Part shown: positions 39,532 through 48,988 of the stretch, piece after piece
Numbering within the stretch: the first letter of the stretch is position 1
How the letters are laid out: each line of letters starts with the position of its first letter
Assembly: GCA_037101405.1 (NCBI GenBank)
Contig: AP017964.1
Span: forward strand, 744,001 to 808,000
Source: Candidatus Megaera polyxenophila
Lineage (GTDB): Bacteria > Pseudomonadota > Alphaproteobacteria > Rickettsiales > Rickettsiaceae
DNA: 64,000 nt
Direction of reading: 5' to 3'
The notes under the pieces: generated by a model
What the model was told of the DNA's origin: nothing
Seen by the model: only the letters and a program-made list of their open reading frames with translations
Databases searched by the model: none
Made by a program: the position numbers and the translations under genes

Positions 39532-40476
39532 ATGAATACAAAGATTAATTATAAGGCATCTATTCCTTATTTTATCTGCATAACGACATATATGTTTGCT
39601 GCAATAGTAAATATTCAGGTAGTAGAACAAGTTTTGGTTTTTAAGGAAGTTCCTGCCGGTCTTTTAGACCAAGTATACCATTATGATATACTGGGCTACC
39701 TCATAGGCAGTTTAATGCTACTTTTTTTTAGTAATTATTTTCACCTCCAGAAAATTATCATTTTTAATTTGTTAATTTATGCTTTAAGCGTATATAATGT
39801 AGGTTTCTCCACATTTTCTGAGTTATTCCAGAAAATTTATCCTATGATTTATTCTCTCACCAATTCGGTTATTATAACTTCTTTGCTTTATTATATATTC
39901 AGCGATAAGAGAATAACTCATAAATATTCTATAGCCTTTTTTCTTTTTAGTATTTTTATAGCATATTTTTTAGCACAAATAGTCTTATATTATATATTTC
40001 TAGGAACAGACTCTCCTGACTTAGTTTTGATACGTATACTGGTCATAGTAAATATCATACCAATAACAATTTTCTTGTGTAGTTTTTTGCTAAGCTCTTG
40101 TTTTCATCAGTTAAAAACCAAGCCAGTAAATAGCTTGATAGTGCTAAAAAATATAGATCTAGAATTATTAGCATCTTTTTCTATCTTTTACATTACAATG
40201 ACAGTGTTTTATGGGTATGAAACGTATAAATTCACTGATAACCTATTGATGATATCGGTATCGAGCATAAGGTATTATATTTTTGCTGGTATATTGTTGC
40301 TTGCAGTTTTTTTATCAAAATTTATTTTTAATTACAACCCACATAAAATCAATATAGCATGTATTACTGCTTTATTACTTATGTTTAGCTCGATATCTTT
40401 TTGGTCTAATGATATATTGTTAAGCTCAATTTCCTGGTTTCTGATAACTATATTTTTATACGCAATCATCCCTTGA
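39532..40476 (+). pseudogene. MFS-like membrane transporter truncated by IS1595 element
   Basis: A polytopic protein with about ten hydrophobic segments, MFS-like in length distribution. It starts at the ATG at 39532. The frame stops at 40476, but the terminal inverted repeat begins at 40461, so the last four codons plus stop come from the mobile element. An MFS protein would need about two more TM segments and some 70-100 residues. No specific substrate motif was recognised. The true 3' end was not found to the right of the element, where a histidine-kinase fragment occurs instead. Confidence 0.65.
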
Positions 40477-40485
40477 CATTCAATA
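40461..40485 (+). repeat. Left terminal inverted repeat of IS1595 element
   Basis: A 25-bp sequence starting CGCAATCATCCCTTGACATT, identical to the reverse complement of 42101-42125. The match ends abruptly outside the element. Confidence 0.88.
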
Positions 40486-40534
40486 ATAGATTGTATATTA
40501 CTGATATATTTGGTCAGTTTTATAATAATTTATT

Positions 40535-41176
40535 ATGTTGGAATTTTTTAAACAAGTTTCTAATACTATTGTCAGTGATTATATCAAAGATTGGCTGGAC
40601 AGTAAAGCATTACCTTCTTTTGCTTTTATTTGCAGTAGTTTGGGGTACTATATGTTAACGCAACAGTTTTTAGGTGCTATATTTTTATCTCTACCTCTCG
40701 TTTATTTAGTACATAAATGTAAGCAAAATTATAGTATTAAGGATAAATTATTGATAATTCCAGAACCTAGATTAGAATTTCCAGATAATAATATACACAA
40801 CATTCGAATTGCTATGTCAGTTTATAACTGTTCTACTCAGGTGATTAGTTGTTTTTTAGACCAAGAAAAGACAGTTATAATTGTTAATGGTCAGACACAT
40901 CAAAAAGATGAAATAGATGTAATAAATAAATCATCAGTTTTACTTCCACCTTATTACCTTTCTAATGCAGCGACAGGGATAATTAAAGTAAAAGATATAA
41001 ACATAGCTAAATCTTTAAAAATTACAGCAACTATTGCTTTAAAATACGGTATTTTAAATAATGAAAAATATGAAGTTTATCATAAAGTACATATAGAAGG
41101 TATTTTAAATCGTTTAGAAAATGGAAGTCTCTCTATTCAATTCGTTAGAAAACCGCCTGTTGTAAAATCAAATTAA
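40535..41176 (+). CDS. Passenger membrane protein of unknown function inside IS1595 element
   Basis: A 213-residue protein not recognised as any transposition protein. Residues about 27-62 hold one or two TM segments (SFAFICSSLGYYMLT, then FLGAIFLSLPLVYLVHK), followed by a 150-residue hydrophilic domain rich in beta-prone stretches and free of obvious catalytic motifs. It lies wholly within the inverted repeats and is convergent with the transposase gene, overlapping its last 32 bp. The C-terminal residues are thus antisense to transposase codons. No strong ribosome site precedes the ATG. Function is unknown; it could be cargo or a regulator of transposition. Confidence 0.6.
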   Translation: MLEFFKQVSNTIVSDYIKDWLDSKALPSFAFICSSLGYYMLTQQFLGAIFLSLPLVYLVHKCKQNYSIKDKLLIIPEPRLEFPDNNIHNIRIAMSVYNCSTQVISCFLDQEKTVIIVNGQTHQKDEIDVINKSSVLLPPYYLSNAATGIIKVKDINIAKSLKITATIALKYGILNNEKYEVYHKVHIEGILNRLENGSLSIQFVRKPPVVKSN

Positions 41177-42059
41177 ATACACAACCATTTTCTCTAGTAT
41201 TATATCTAAAAGCAAACTCATCAACATACTTTTGAAGATGCTTAGCTGATACGTGGTGATATATGCCGAGTATTCCACGCTTTAGAGTTCCCCAAAAGTT
41301 CTCCATATTGTTGGTGTGAATGTTACCGCTGGCTACATATTCTTTCGTATGGTCTACTCTTAAATGGATATGGCTTGTTTTCTTACCGAGGATATTATAT
41401 CCTTTGAACTCATCGCTAATAATGACGCTATCTTGGGTTATAACTTGATTCAATACATCTAATAGCTGCTTACCTGTTAATTTCTTGCCATCGTTGTTTT
41501 TAATCATAACTTTAGCAAATACAGACTTATTTATCTTATCAATACAACCAACAACAACGTTCTTTTTAGTACCACGCCCCCTTTTATTTACTGGTGGTAA
41601 GTTATCGTTATCATCATCTCTATTGTTTTTCTTCCTAGGTCTACCGCCTACATAGGTCTCATCCACTTCAATTAAAGTACCAAAAAATTGCTGGTTTTCA
41701 ATATTACCCATAGCAAGCCTGATTTGCTTAAGCATACGCCAAGCCGTTTTATAAGTAACGCCTATTTCTCTTTTTAGTTGGTAGCCTGATATACCTTTTT
41801 TACTATTTAAAAACAAGTGAATAGCATAAAACCATTTACGTAAATCAGTGTCAGACTTCTCAAATATTGTCCCTTTGAAGATTGAGAAACCTTTATTACA
41901 GAAGATACATTGAAAATTTTTAGGTGTATCTCTTCTGTGTGTTAATCTGTCGCTCCCGCAATGTCTGCAAACGGGTTTATTATTATACCTAATTGTGATA
42001 AAGTACTTTATACAATCAAGTTCAGTAGGAAACTGTTTGTTAAATTCAAAAAAGTTCAT
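41145..42059 (-). CDS. IS1595-family (ISXO2-like) transposase
   Basis: A 304-residue transposase with a complete layout. The N-terminal zinc ribbon is CRHCGSDRL...CIFCNKGFS, and a helix-turn-helix-like region follows (GISGYQLKREIGVTYKTAWRML). The DDE domain begins with LIEVDETYVGGRPR and continues with DSVIISDEFKGY and NIHTNNMENFWGTLKRGI. The family uses DDN/DDE catalysis. The frame is intact, so the element may still be active. The start lies 42 bp inside the right terminal repeat. Confidence 0.92.
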   Translation of the reverse strand: MNFFEFNKQFPTELDCIKYFITIRYNNKPVCRHCGSDRLTHRRDTPKNFQCIFCNKGFSIFKGTIFEKSDTDLRKWFYAIHLFLNSKKGISGYQLKREIGVTYKTAWRMLKQIRLAMGNIENQQFFGTLIEVDETYVGGRPRKKNNRDDDNDNLPPVNKRGRGTKKNVVVGCIDKINKSVFAKVMIKNNDGKKLTGKQLLDVLNQVITQDSVIISDEFKGYNILGKKTSHIHLRVDHTKEYVASGNIHTNNMENFWGTLKRGILGIYHHVSAKHLQKYVDEFAFRYNTRENGCVFNLILQQAVF

Positions 42060-42100
42060 AATTCTTTACCTTATTATAAACCTAAGTATAAACTATTATC

Positions 42101-42125
42101 TATTGAATGTCAAGGGATGATTGCG
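42101..42125 (-). repeat. Right terminal inverted repeat of IS1595 element
   Basis: A perfect reverse complement of 40461-40485. The kinase-fragment codons continue in frame directly to its right. Confidence 0.88.
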
Positions 42126-42530
42126 ATAACTAATTTTGAACCAAATTTACCTTTACTAATTTGTGATAAGAAAAGAATTGCCCAAGTAATAGATAATTTA
42201 ATTAGTAACAGTATAAAATACTCTAGTAAAAATACTGCTATTAACATCGTAGTAAAAATGGACCAAAGTCAAATGGTAATAACAATTAGTGATCAAGGAA
42301 TAGGAATGAAACAAGAAGAAATACCTATAGCCCTAAGCAAGTACGGCACAATTCATAGAGAAGATTACCAGAAAGGGGGATCTTATGGATTAGGATTACC
42401 TATAGTTAAAATGCTATTAGATGCTCATGAAGCAATTCTAACTATAGATAGTACATACGGAAAGGGAACAACTGTAAAAATTATTTTCCCAAAATCCAAA
42501 ATTGTTTATACTCAAGAGAAAAAACAGTAA
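42126..42530 (+). pseudogene. Histidine-kinase ATPase domain, 5' part lost at IS1595 element
   Basis: About 135 codons encode a HATPase_c domain: N box QVIDNLISNSIKYS, G1 SDQGIGM, G2 SYGLGLPIVKMLLD and the final strand GTTVKIIFP. The open frame continues leftwards into the element to 41961, but those codons are antisense to the transposase. The H-box dimerisation domain and any sensor region are missing, and they are not found to the left of the element. The stop abuts the rodA start, so the kinase was probably the gene upstream of rodA in the ancestral order. A functional kinase is not expected. Confidence 0.8.
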
Positions 42531-43649
42531 ATGGGTTATTCTATAAAAGAAAAATTTGTAACTAAGCTACAAAAGATACCTTTTTCTATACCATTTTTAA
42601 TAACAGTTATTTGTATTTACGGTTTTGTAATTCTTTACTCTGCTGCAGGTGGGCAAATAGAGCCATGGGCGTATAGGCAAATAATAATTTTTTCGATTTT
42701 TATGCCTTTAGCTTTCATAATTTCTATGGTAGATACTAGATTTATCTATAAATTCTCGTATTTTTTATATTTTTTTGTTTTGCTACTTTTAATTGCAGTA
42801 GCAATTATTGGGAAAACAGTAATGGGAGCAACACGATGGATAGACCTTGGGGTTTTTTACATCCAACCATCAGAACCAACTAAAATAGCTATAGTGCTAA
42901 TGCTTGCCAGATATTTCCATAGCAGTAAGGAACAAAATATTTCCTCTATTTACAATTTAATTCTTCCTATAATTGGAGTGCTAATTCCAGCATTCCTAAT
43001 TATTAAACAGCCAGATCTTGGAACTGGAATAATTACCATAATAGTTGCAACTATTATTTTTTTTGCGGCAGGGGTTAAGAAGTTATATTTTGTTATCGTA
43101 GGTATTGGCAGTTTAATTTTACTACCAATCGTTTGGACTTTATTACATAACTATCAAAAAAATCGTGTGTTAATTTTTTTGAACCCAGATAGAGAACCCC
43201 TCGGAGCAGGATATAACATTATTCAATCAAAAATAGCTATAGGATCAGGAGGATTTTGGGGGAAAGGTTTATTAAATGGGACACAAAGCCATTTAAGTTT
43301 TTTACCGGAATATACCACCGATTTTATCTTTTCTTTCCTAACAGAAGAACTTGGGTTTGTTGGTGGTTTAGTTTTAGTGATACTATATTTTATGCTGATT
43401 CTCAGTTCACTAGCTATTGCAATTAACACTAAATCAATATTTACAAAGTTAATGGTGATAGGTCTAACATCAATATTTTTTAGCCACGTGTTTATTAATA
43501 TAGGCATGGTAATGGGTATGATGCCAGTAGTCGGAGTACCGTTACCATTTATTTCATATGGTGGTACAATGATGGTGTCAATGCTTATTAGTTTTGGTTT
43601 AATTATGAATGCTAGCCTGCACCAACACAGTAACTTGCACACTAATTAA
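42531..43649 (+). CDS. rodA: Rod-shape peptidoglycan polymerase RodA
   Basis: A 372-residue SEDS-family glycosyltransferase with about ten TM segments. Motifs are GATRWIDLGVFYIQPSEPTK (the SEDS loop), KQPDLGTG, the active-site region NPDREPLGAGYNIIQSKIAI, and GVPLPFISYGGT near the C-terminus. It polymerises lipid II during lateral wall growth in partnership with PBP2, encoded two genes downstream. The order rodA-mreD-mrdA suggests one operon. The ATG immediately follows the stop of the kinase fragment. Confidence 0.94.
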   Translation: MGYSIKEKFVTKLQKIPFSIPFLITVICIYGFVILYSAAGGQIEPWAYRQIIIFSIFMPLAFIISMVDTRFIYKFSYFLYFFVLLLLIAVAIIGKTVMGATRWIDLGVFYIQPSEPTKIAIVLMLARYFHSSKEQNISSIYNLILPIIGVLIPAFLIIKQPDLGTGIITIIVATIIFFAAGVKKLYFVIVGIGSLILLPIVWTLLHNYQKNRVLIFLNPDREPLGAGYNIIQSKIAIGSGGFWGKGLLNGTQSHLSFLPEYTTDFIFSFLTEELGFVGGLVLVILYFMLILSSLAIAINTKSIFTKLMVIGLTSIFFSHVFINIGMVMGMMPVVGVPLPFISYGGTMMVSMLISFGLIMNASLHQHSNLHTN

Positions 43650-43651
43650 TT

Positions 43652-44161
43652 ATGTATAAATTATCGATCAAAGCGGTATTAACTCTTATTTTAGGATTTT
43701 ATATCCTTTTGATTTGTTTAATACCATTAAAGCTATATAAACTAGGTTTAGTTAACATGTTTGGTGAAATTTTTCCTGCGGTGGATTTAATAGTTATTTA
43801 TTATTTCTCAACTTATACTACTATTAGACCCTGGATATTATTTATTATTGGTATCATAATAGATCAGATATATCAAGTGCCAGTTGGCCTTAATTCTTTT
43901 GCTTTTATTACTATAAATCTCATACTAAATTATGCAAGCAGATGGTTTATTCTAAAGGATGAAATTACGAATATCTTAATTTTTTGTGCATATAGTTTGC
44001 TCCTTATTGGCTTTAGGTATATAATTTTCCTGGCAAAAAATAATTATGGCTTTGAAGGATTCTCAATTTATTTTTATTACCTAACGACAATCTTTTCATA
44101 TCCAATATTACGATTTCTAATCCACAAACCTTTTACTGCATTAACCAGATATGCTGGATAA
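43652..44161 (+). CDS. mreD: Rod-shape determining protein MreD
   Basis: A 169-residue membrane protein with about five TM segments. The central DQIYQVPVGLNSFAFI is the conserved MreD loop (D..x.PxG.xx). MreD belongs to the elongasome with MreC, RodA and PBP2. It sits 2 bp after rodA and overlaps mrdA by 11 bp. No mreB or mreC is in the window. Confidence 0.85.
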   Translation: MYKLSIKAVLTLILGFYILLICLIPLKLYKLGLVNMFGEIFPAVDLIVIYYFSTYTTIRPWILFIIGIIIDQIYQVPVGLNSFAFITINLILNYASRWFILKDEITNILIFCAYSLLLIGFRYIIFLAKNNYGFEGFSIYFYYLTTIFSYPILRFLIHKPFTALTRYAG

Positions 44162-45938
44162 AAATACTATTAAAGGGCAGCTTATTTCTAGGCGTGCTTT
44201 TATAATCGGAGCTGGCAAATTTGCTTTTTTACTTTTGCTTGTAGGCAGAATGTTTTACATGCAATTCATCAAAAAAAACGAGTACAAAACACTTTCAGAT
44301 CAAAACCGAATAAGAATGATAATCATGTTGCCAAATAGAGGACAAATTTATGACAGGCACATGAAATTAATGGCTAAAAACAATACTTGTTTTAGGTTAT
44401 TATTAGATAAAAATATTAGCTCGTTTTTTGAAGAGGAATTAAAAGATGTTACAGAAATGCTTGAATTGGACGAGGAACAAATAAAAGAGGTTAGTAATAG
44501 GATAAAAAGAGCAGGTAGAAGAATCCCCGTATTAATAATGGATTATCTAGACTGGCATCAAGTTTCAATAATAGAAGAGCGCAAGGAAGTTTTAAAATCG
44601 CTATTTGTTGATACAGGAAACATCAGATTTTATAAGTATGGAGAAAATACAGCCCACTTACTTGGTTACATGGGGAGAATTGAAAAAACCGAAAAAAATG
44701 ATTTTGCCTTTGTAGACGAAAATTTCAGGACTGGAAAAAACGGAATAGAGAAATTTTATGAAGAAACATTGCGGGGAAATTTCGGTCATAAACAGATTGA
44801 GGTTAACGCTCATGGCAAATATGTAAGGGAGCTATCCGAAAGTAAACCTTTACCAGGCATTGATCTATATTTGAATATAGATGCAGAGCTACAAAAAAAT
44901 ATTACTCCATATTTAAATTCAAAAGGTTGTAGTGCTGTTGTGATGGATTGCCAGGATGGTAGTATTTTGGTTTCTAGCTCGACACCCTCCTATAATCCTA
45001 ATAATTTTAATTTTCTATCAAATAAATATTGGTCTGAGTTAATCCAAAACCCGCATAAACCACTGATAAATAAAACAATTCATAGTCTTTATCCTCCCGG
45101 CTCAATATTTAAAATAATTACAATTCTAGCTGCACTGGAGACAGGAATAAACCCTTCTCATACCATAAATTGTAATGGAGGGCCAGCTCTAGGAGGGAAC
45201 GGTTTTAGATGTGGAAAAAAAACTGGTCATGGCTTCTTAAATATGCATGATGCAATAAAACACTCCTGTAATATTTATATGTTTGAAATTGCAAAAATCA
45301 TAGGACCTCAAAAGATTATCAATTTAGCACAAAAATTTGGTTTTGGATCAAATACCGGTATTGATTTACCATCCGAGCTTACAGGATTTGTTCCAACGTT
45401 GGAATGGAAAAAGAAGCAATTTAATAGCAAATGGTCTCTAGGAGATACATTTAATTTGTCAATTGGACAAGGATTTTTATTATGTACTCCTATACAACTG
45501 GCAAGATTCATAACTGCTATAGCAACAGACGGAAAATTATACACCCCTAAGATAGCTAAATCTGCGGCAGAATATGTCCAGCTTAGGTTAGAAAAAGATC
45601 ATATAGCTTTTATAAAAGAAGCATTGTATAGCACCGTTAATTCGGCAGGTGGAACTGGCTATGCAGGAAGACTAACTCATAGCACATTAAGTATGGCTGG
45701 TAAGACGGGCACTGCTCAGGTGGTAGCTAAAAAAAATACTGACGATGACCTTAGTAGATCTGACATAGCATGGAATCGAAGAAATCACGCTATTTTTGCG
45801 GGTTATGCGCCTTCCAATAACCCTAGATATACTGTAACAGTATATTATGATCACGGAGGAGGTGGAGGAAAAGCTGCCGTTCCTATAGCCAAGGCAATAA
45901 TCGAACAAATTTTAGAAAAATACCCTCAAATATATTAG
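44151..45938 (+). CDS. mrdA: Penicillin-binding protein 2
   Basis: A 595-residue class B transpeptidase. One N-terminal TM segment (about 17-36) is followed by a pedestal domain and the transpeptidase domain (from about 250). Catalytic motifs are S318-x-x-K321 in PGSIFK, SCN at 372-374 and KTG at 518-520. PNRGQIYDRHMK near residue 61 is typical of PBP2. It cross-links peptidoglycan in the periplasm with RodA. It is the last gene of the elongasome unit and overlaps mreD by 11 bp. Confidence 0.95.
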   Translation: MLDKNTIKGQLISRRAFIIGAGKFAFLLLLVGRMFYMQFIKKNEYKTLSDQNRIRMIIMLPNRGQIYDRHMKLMAKNNTCFRLLLDKNISSFFEEELKDVTEMLELDEEQIKEVSNRIKRAGRRIPVLIMDYLDWHQVSIIEERKEVLKSLFVDTGNIRFYKYGENTAHLLGYMGRIEKTEKNDFAFVDENFRTGKNGIEKFYEETLRGNFGHKQIEVNAHGKYVRELSESKPLPGIDLYLNIDAELQKNITPYLNSKGCSAVVMDCQDGSILVSSSTPSYNPNNFNFLSNKYWSELIQNPHKPLINKTIHSLYPPGSIFKIITILAALETGINPSHTINCNGGPALGGNGFRCGKKTGHGFLNMHDAIKHSCNIYMFEIAKIIGPQKIINLAQKFGFGSNTGIDLPSELTGFVPTLEWKKKQFNSKWSLGDTFNLSIGQGFLLCTPIQLARFITAIATDGKLYTPKIAKSAAEYVQLRLEKDHIAFIKEALYSTVNSAGGTGYAGRLTHSTLSMAGKTGTAQVVAKKNTDDDLSRSDIAWNRRNHAIFAGYAPSNNPRYTVTVYYDHGGGGGKAAVPIAKAIIEQILEKYPQIY

Positions 45939-46034
45939 TTAGCTAAAACCTAAATAAGCAAGAAAGCGGTTGAATATGAAATTTTATCCTAATATATTCT
46001 AGCTGTGTCCTTAGTAAAATAACGAGAAACAACA

Positions 46035-47195
46035 ATGCTCGAGAAATATGCGTGTATACCAGAAAAAACAAGAGGAAGAATATATCCCGAAAAACCTACT
46101 CCTTATAGAAATGAATTTGAAAGAGATCGAGATCGTATAATTCACTCCAACTCTTTTAAAAGGCTTCAATATAAAACACAGGTATTTGTTAACCACGAAG
46201 GCGATCATTATAGAAATCGCCTTACACATTCTATAGAAGCATCATCGATTGCACGATCGTTATGTAAAGCTCTTAATTTATCCGATGATCTAGCAGAAGG
46301 AGTAGCTCTTGCTCATGATCTTGGCCATTCACCTTTCGGTCATGCTGGCGAAGAAGCTTTAAATGAATGTATGAAAGATTACGGAGGCTTCTCTCACAAT
46401 GCCCACTCATTTAAGATTTTAACATATTTAGAGAATAAATACGCCGCATATAATGGTTTGAATTTAACCTGGGAAGTATTAGAAGGAATTATAAAACATA
46501 ACGGCCCACTTGCTCCAAAAGATTTTTCCAGATATATTGTTGACTACGACGCTATACACAATCTTGATTTAACAAAATATTCTTCGGCAGAAGCTCAAAT
46601 AGCCTCTCTTTCAGATGATATAGCTTACATTACTCACGATCTAGAGGATAGTATAGGAGCTGAAATCATAACTTATAAAGACCTTGAAGAAATAGAATTA
46701 CTAGCTGAATATATTCATAGAATTAGAAACGATTATAAAGATATAGATAAAGCAAGATTAATTTATGAAGTAGCACGTAAGTTAACTCATCACTTGATAG
46801 ACAGCCTCTTATCACAAACAAGAGATAATATTAAAAAATACAAAATTGGAACAGAATCAGATATACGTGATTTAGGACGTCCATTAGTAGAATTTACTGA
46901 AAATACTGTTAATGAAGTTAAATTGATAAAAGAGCTCTTATTTAAAAAAGTTTATAAGCATCATCGGGTGGTAGCCGTTACGTTGCAATGTCAGAATATT
47001 GTTAAAAGTCTTTTTAAATTATACGCCGAAAATATAAACTTATTACCTTTTAGCTGGCGTCAAATGATAAAAGATGATGTAAATAATTCAGAAATGTCTA
47101 TAATAGCCGATTATATAGCTGGTATGACTGATAGATATGCAATAAAACAATATCAGTCATTTTACAATTTAAAATTTGCAAATGCTGATCTATGA
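46035..47195 (+). CDS. dgt: Deoxyguanosinetriphosphate triphosphohydrolase-like protein
   Basis: A 386-residue HD-domain dNTPase. The HD motif is LAHDLGHSPFGHAGE, preceded by RNRLTHSIEASSIARSL, whose His is a metal ligand. The second metal Asp is in SLSDDIAYITHDLED. It would cleave dNTPs to nucleosides plus tripolyphosphate. The short form, without an additional N-terminal region, is common in alphaproteobacteria. Its stop overlaps the argS ATG (ATGA), which implies a two-gene operon. Confidence 0.92.
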   Translation: MLEKYACIPEKTRGRIYPEKPTPYRNEFERDRDRIIHSNSFKRLQYKTQVFVNHEGDHYRNRLTHSIEASSIARSLCKALNLSDDLAEGVALAHDLGHSPFGHAGEEALNECMKDYGGFSHNAHSFKILTYLENKYAAYNGLNLTWEVLEGIIKHNGPLAPKDFSRYIVDYDAIHNLDLTKYSSAEAQIASLSDDIAYITHDLEDSIGAEIITYKDLEEIELLAEYIHRIRNDYKDIDKARLIYEVARKLTHHLIDSLLSQTRDNIKKYKIGTESDIRDLGRPLVEFTENTVNEVKLIKELLFKKVYKHHRVVAVTLQCQNIVKSLFKLYAENINLLPFSWRQMIKDDVNNSEMSIIADYIAGMTDRYAIKQYQSFYNLKFANADL

Positions 47196-48925
47196 ATATA
47201 TTTAAGGAATTAGGAAGTGATCTTAAAAATAGATGTTTACAAATATGCGCTGATACAGAAATTTGGAATCAAGCCACTCTAGAAACCCCCAAGGATCCGT
47301 TAAACGGTGATATCTCAACTAATATAGCAATGTTACTCGCTGCAAAAACTGGCGAAAACCCTAGGGAAATAGCTATTAAATTTAAGGAATTAATAACTGA
47401 TATACCTTATGTTGCCCATATAGAAGTTGCAGGTCCTGGCTTCATTAACTTTACCATAAAAGCAGAAAAATGGCACGATTGTATTAAAAGTATACTCAAT
47501 GGTGACAAAGATTTCTGGGAAGTTAATGTTGGGAAAGGAACAAAAGTAAACGTTGAATATGTTTCTGCTAACCCAACTGGCCCAATGCATATCGGGCATG
47601 CTAGGGGAGCAGTATATGGAGATGCATTGGCAAATATTCTAAAAAAATGCGGGTACGCAGTTACTAAGGAGTATTATGTAAATGATGCTGGCTCGCAAAT
47701 TGATGTATTAATTGACAGTTTGTTAATTCGTTACAAGGAAGCCTTAAACGGCGAAAAAGCTATAATCCCTGAAGGTTTTTATCCTGGGGAGTATTTAGCT
47801 GTAGTAGGTAAAAAACTAGCAACAGATTATGGCCATAAACTGCTTGACATGGATAAGAATTCAATGCGTCAGAAGCTCAAAAAAATTGCAGTTTCTGAAA
47901 TGTTAGAATTAATTAAACTCGATCTTGGAAAACTAGGTGTTAAACACGATGTCTTTACTTCAGAACAAAGCTTACATGATAATGGTAAAATAGAGGAAGC
48001 TGTTGCGATTCTGACTAAAATGGGGTTAATATATCACGGTATTTTATCGCCTCCAAAAGGAAAAATAGATGAAAATTGGCAAGAAAAAGAACAATTATTG
48101 CTCAGGTCCTCTAATTATGGCGACGACCAAGATCGACCTATCCAAAAAAGCGACGGCTCATGGTCTTATCTGGCTGCAGATTTTGCTTACGCCAAGGATA
48201 AGATAGATCGAGGTTTTGAGTGTTTAATTTATATACTAGGTGCTGATCATAGCGGTTACGTTAAACGAATAAAAGCTGTCATTGAAGCCCTCAGTCAAGG
48301 TAAAGTAAAAAGTGACATTCGCACTAGTCAGCTTGTTAATTTTGTAAAGGGAACTGAACCAATTAAAATGTCAAAAAGAAGTGGGAATTTCATGACTGTT
48401 AGCGATGTAATAAATGATGTGGGTAAAGATATCATCCGCTTTATTATGCTTACCCGCAGAAATGATGTAACATTAGATTTTGATTTTACAAAAGTTAAGG
48501 AACAATCAAAAGATAACCCGGTATTTTATGTACAATACGCCCATGTCCGAGCTAAATCCATTTTAGCAAAAGCAAAAGAAACTATTCCTTTAGCTTATGA
48601 AGTTTTTACAAATAGAGCGTTCAATCTTTCGCTTCTTAATTCAGAAGAAGAAATCCAGTTAATTAAACTTCTTGCTTCTTGGCCAAAAATCTTATCGTCA
48701 TCCGCCATAACACGGGAACCACAAAGAATTGCCTATTATTTAATTGATATTGCTTCCAGATTTCATTCTATATGGAATCTTGGCAAAGAAAATAATGATT
48801 ATCGATTTAATATAGAGGATAATCTAGAATTAACAGCTGCAAGATTAGCCTTGGTAGAAAGTATAAGAAAGGTAATAGCTAGTGGATTTGAGCTGATAGG
48901 AGTAACTCCTATGGATAAAATGTAA
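47192..48925 (+). CDS. argS: Arginyl-tRNA synthetase
   Basis: A 577-residue class I synthetase. The N-terminal tRNA D-loop binding (Add-1) domain spans about 1-100. The HIGH motif is PTGPMHIGHARGA and the KMSKS-like motif is IKMSKRSGN. The C-terminal anticodon-binding domain includes YVQYAHVRAKSILAKA. Lengths match alphaproteobacterial ArgRS. It follows dgt with an ATGA overlap and converges on tatD. Confidence 0.95.
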   Translation: MNIFKELGSDLKNRCLQICADTEIWNQATLETPKDPLNGDISTNIAMLLAAKTGENPREIAIKFKELITDIPYVAHIEVAGPGFINFTIKAEKWHDCIKSILNGDKDFWEVNVGKGTKVNVEYVSANPTGPMHIGHARGAVYGDALANILKKCGYAVTKEYYVNDAGSQIDVLIDSLLIRYKEALNGEKAIIPEGFYPGEYLAVVGKKLATDYGHKLLDMDKNSMRQKLKKIAVSEMLELIKLDLGKLGVKHDVFTSEQSLHDNGKIEEAVAILTKMGLIYHGILSPPKGKIDENWQEKEQLLLRSSNYGDDQDRPIQKSDGSWSYLAADFAYAKDKIDRGFECLIYILGADHSGYVKRIKAVIEALSQGKVKSDIRTSQLVNFVKGTEPIKMSKRSGNFMTVSDVINDVGKDIIRFIMLTRRNDVTLDFDFTKVKEQSKDNPVFYVQYAHVRAKSILAKAKETIPLAYEVFTNRAFNLSLLNSEEEIQLIKLLASWPKILSSSAITREPQRIAYYLIDIASRFHSIWNLGKENNDYRFNIEDNLELTAARLALVESIRKVIASGFELIGVTPMDKM

Positions 48926-48945
48926 GGAATAATAAATTTTGGAGT

Positions 48946-48988
48946 GTTGAGGTTTAACTCTTCATGAAATAAAGAGTTAAACCTCAAC
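48946..48988. terminator. Long perfect hairpin between convergent argS and tatD
   Basis: Positions 48946-48962 and 48972-48988 are perfect 17-bp reverse complements around a 9-nt loop. The right arm contains the tatD stop codon. It probably serves as a bidirectional terminator, although neither side has a long T run. Confidence 0.6.

Larger units (their letters stand above)
40461..42125 (-). mobile_element. IS1595-family element carrying a passenger gene
   Basis: A 1,665-bp unit bounded by perfect 25-bp inverted repeats (40461-40485 and 42101-42125). It contains an IS1595/ISXO2-type transposase on the minus strand and a convergent 213-codon gene on the plus strand. Typical elements of this family with only a transposase are about 0.9-1.1 kb. 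No abutting 8-bp target duplication is present. GATAACTA occurs at 42125-42132 and at 40443-40450, but the left copy is 10 bp away from the terminal repeat. Confidence 0.82.

Noticed and set aside
40473..40658. Open frame of 61 codons at the left end of the IS1595 element
   Set aside because: It overlaps the terminal repeat and the passenger gene in another frame and has no coding support.
41961..42125. Upstream extension of the kinase-fragment frame
   Set aside because: These codons are antisense to the transposase and the terminal repeat; kinase homology begins only after 42126.
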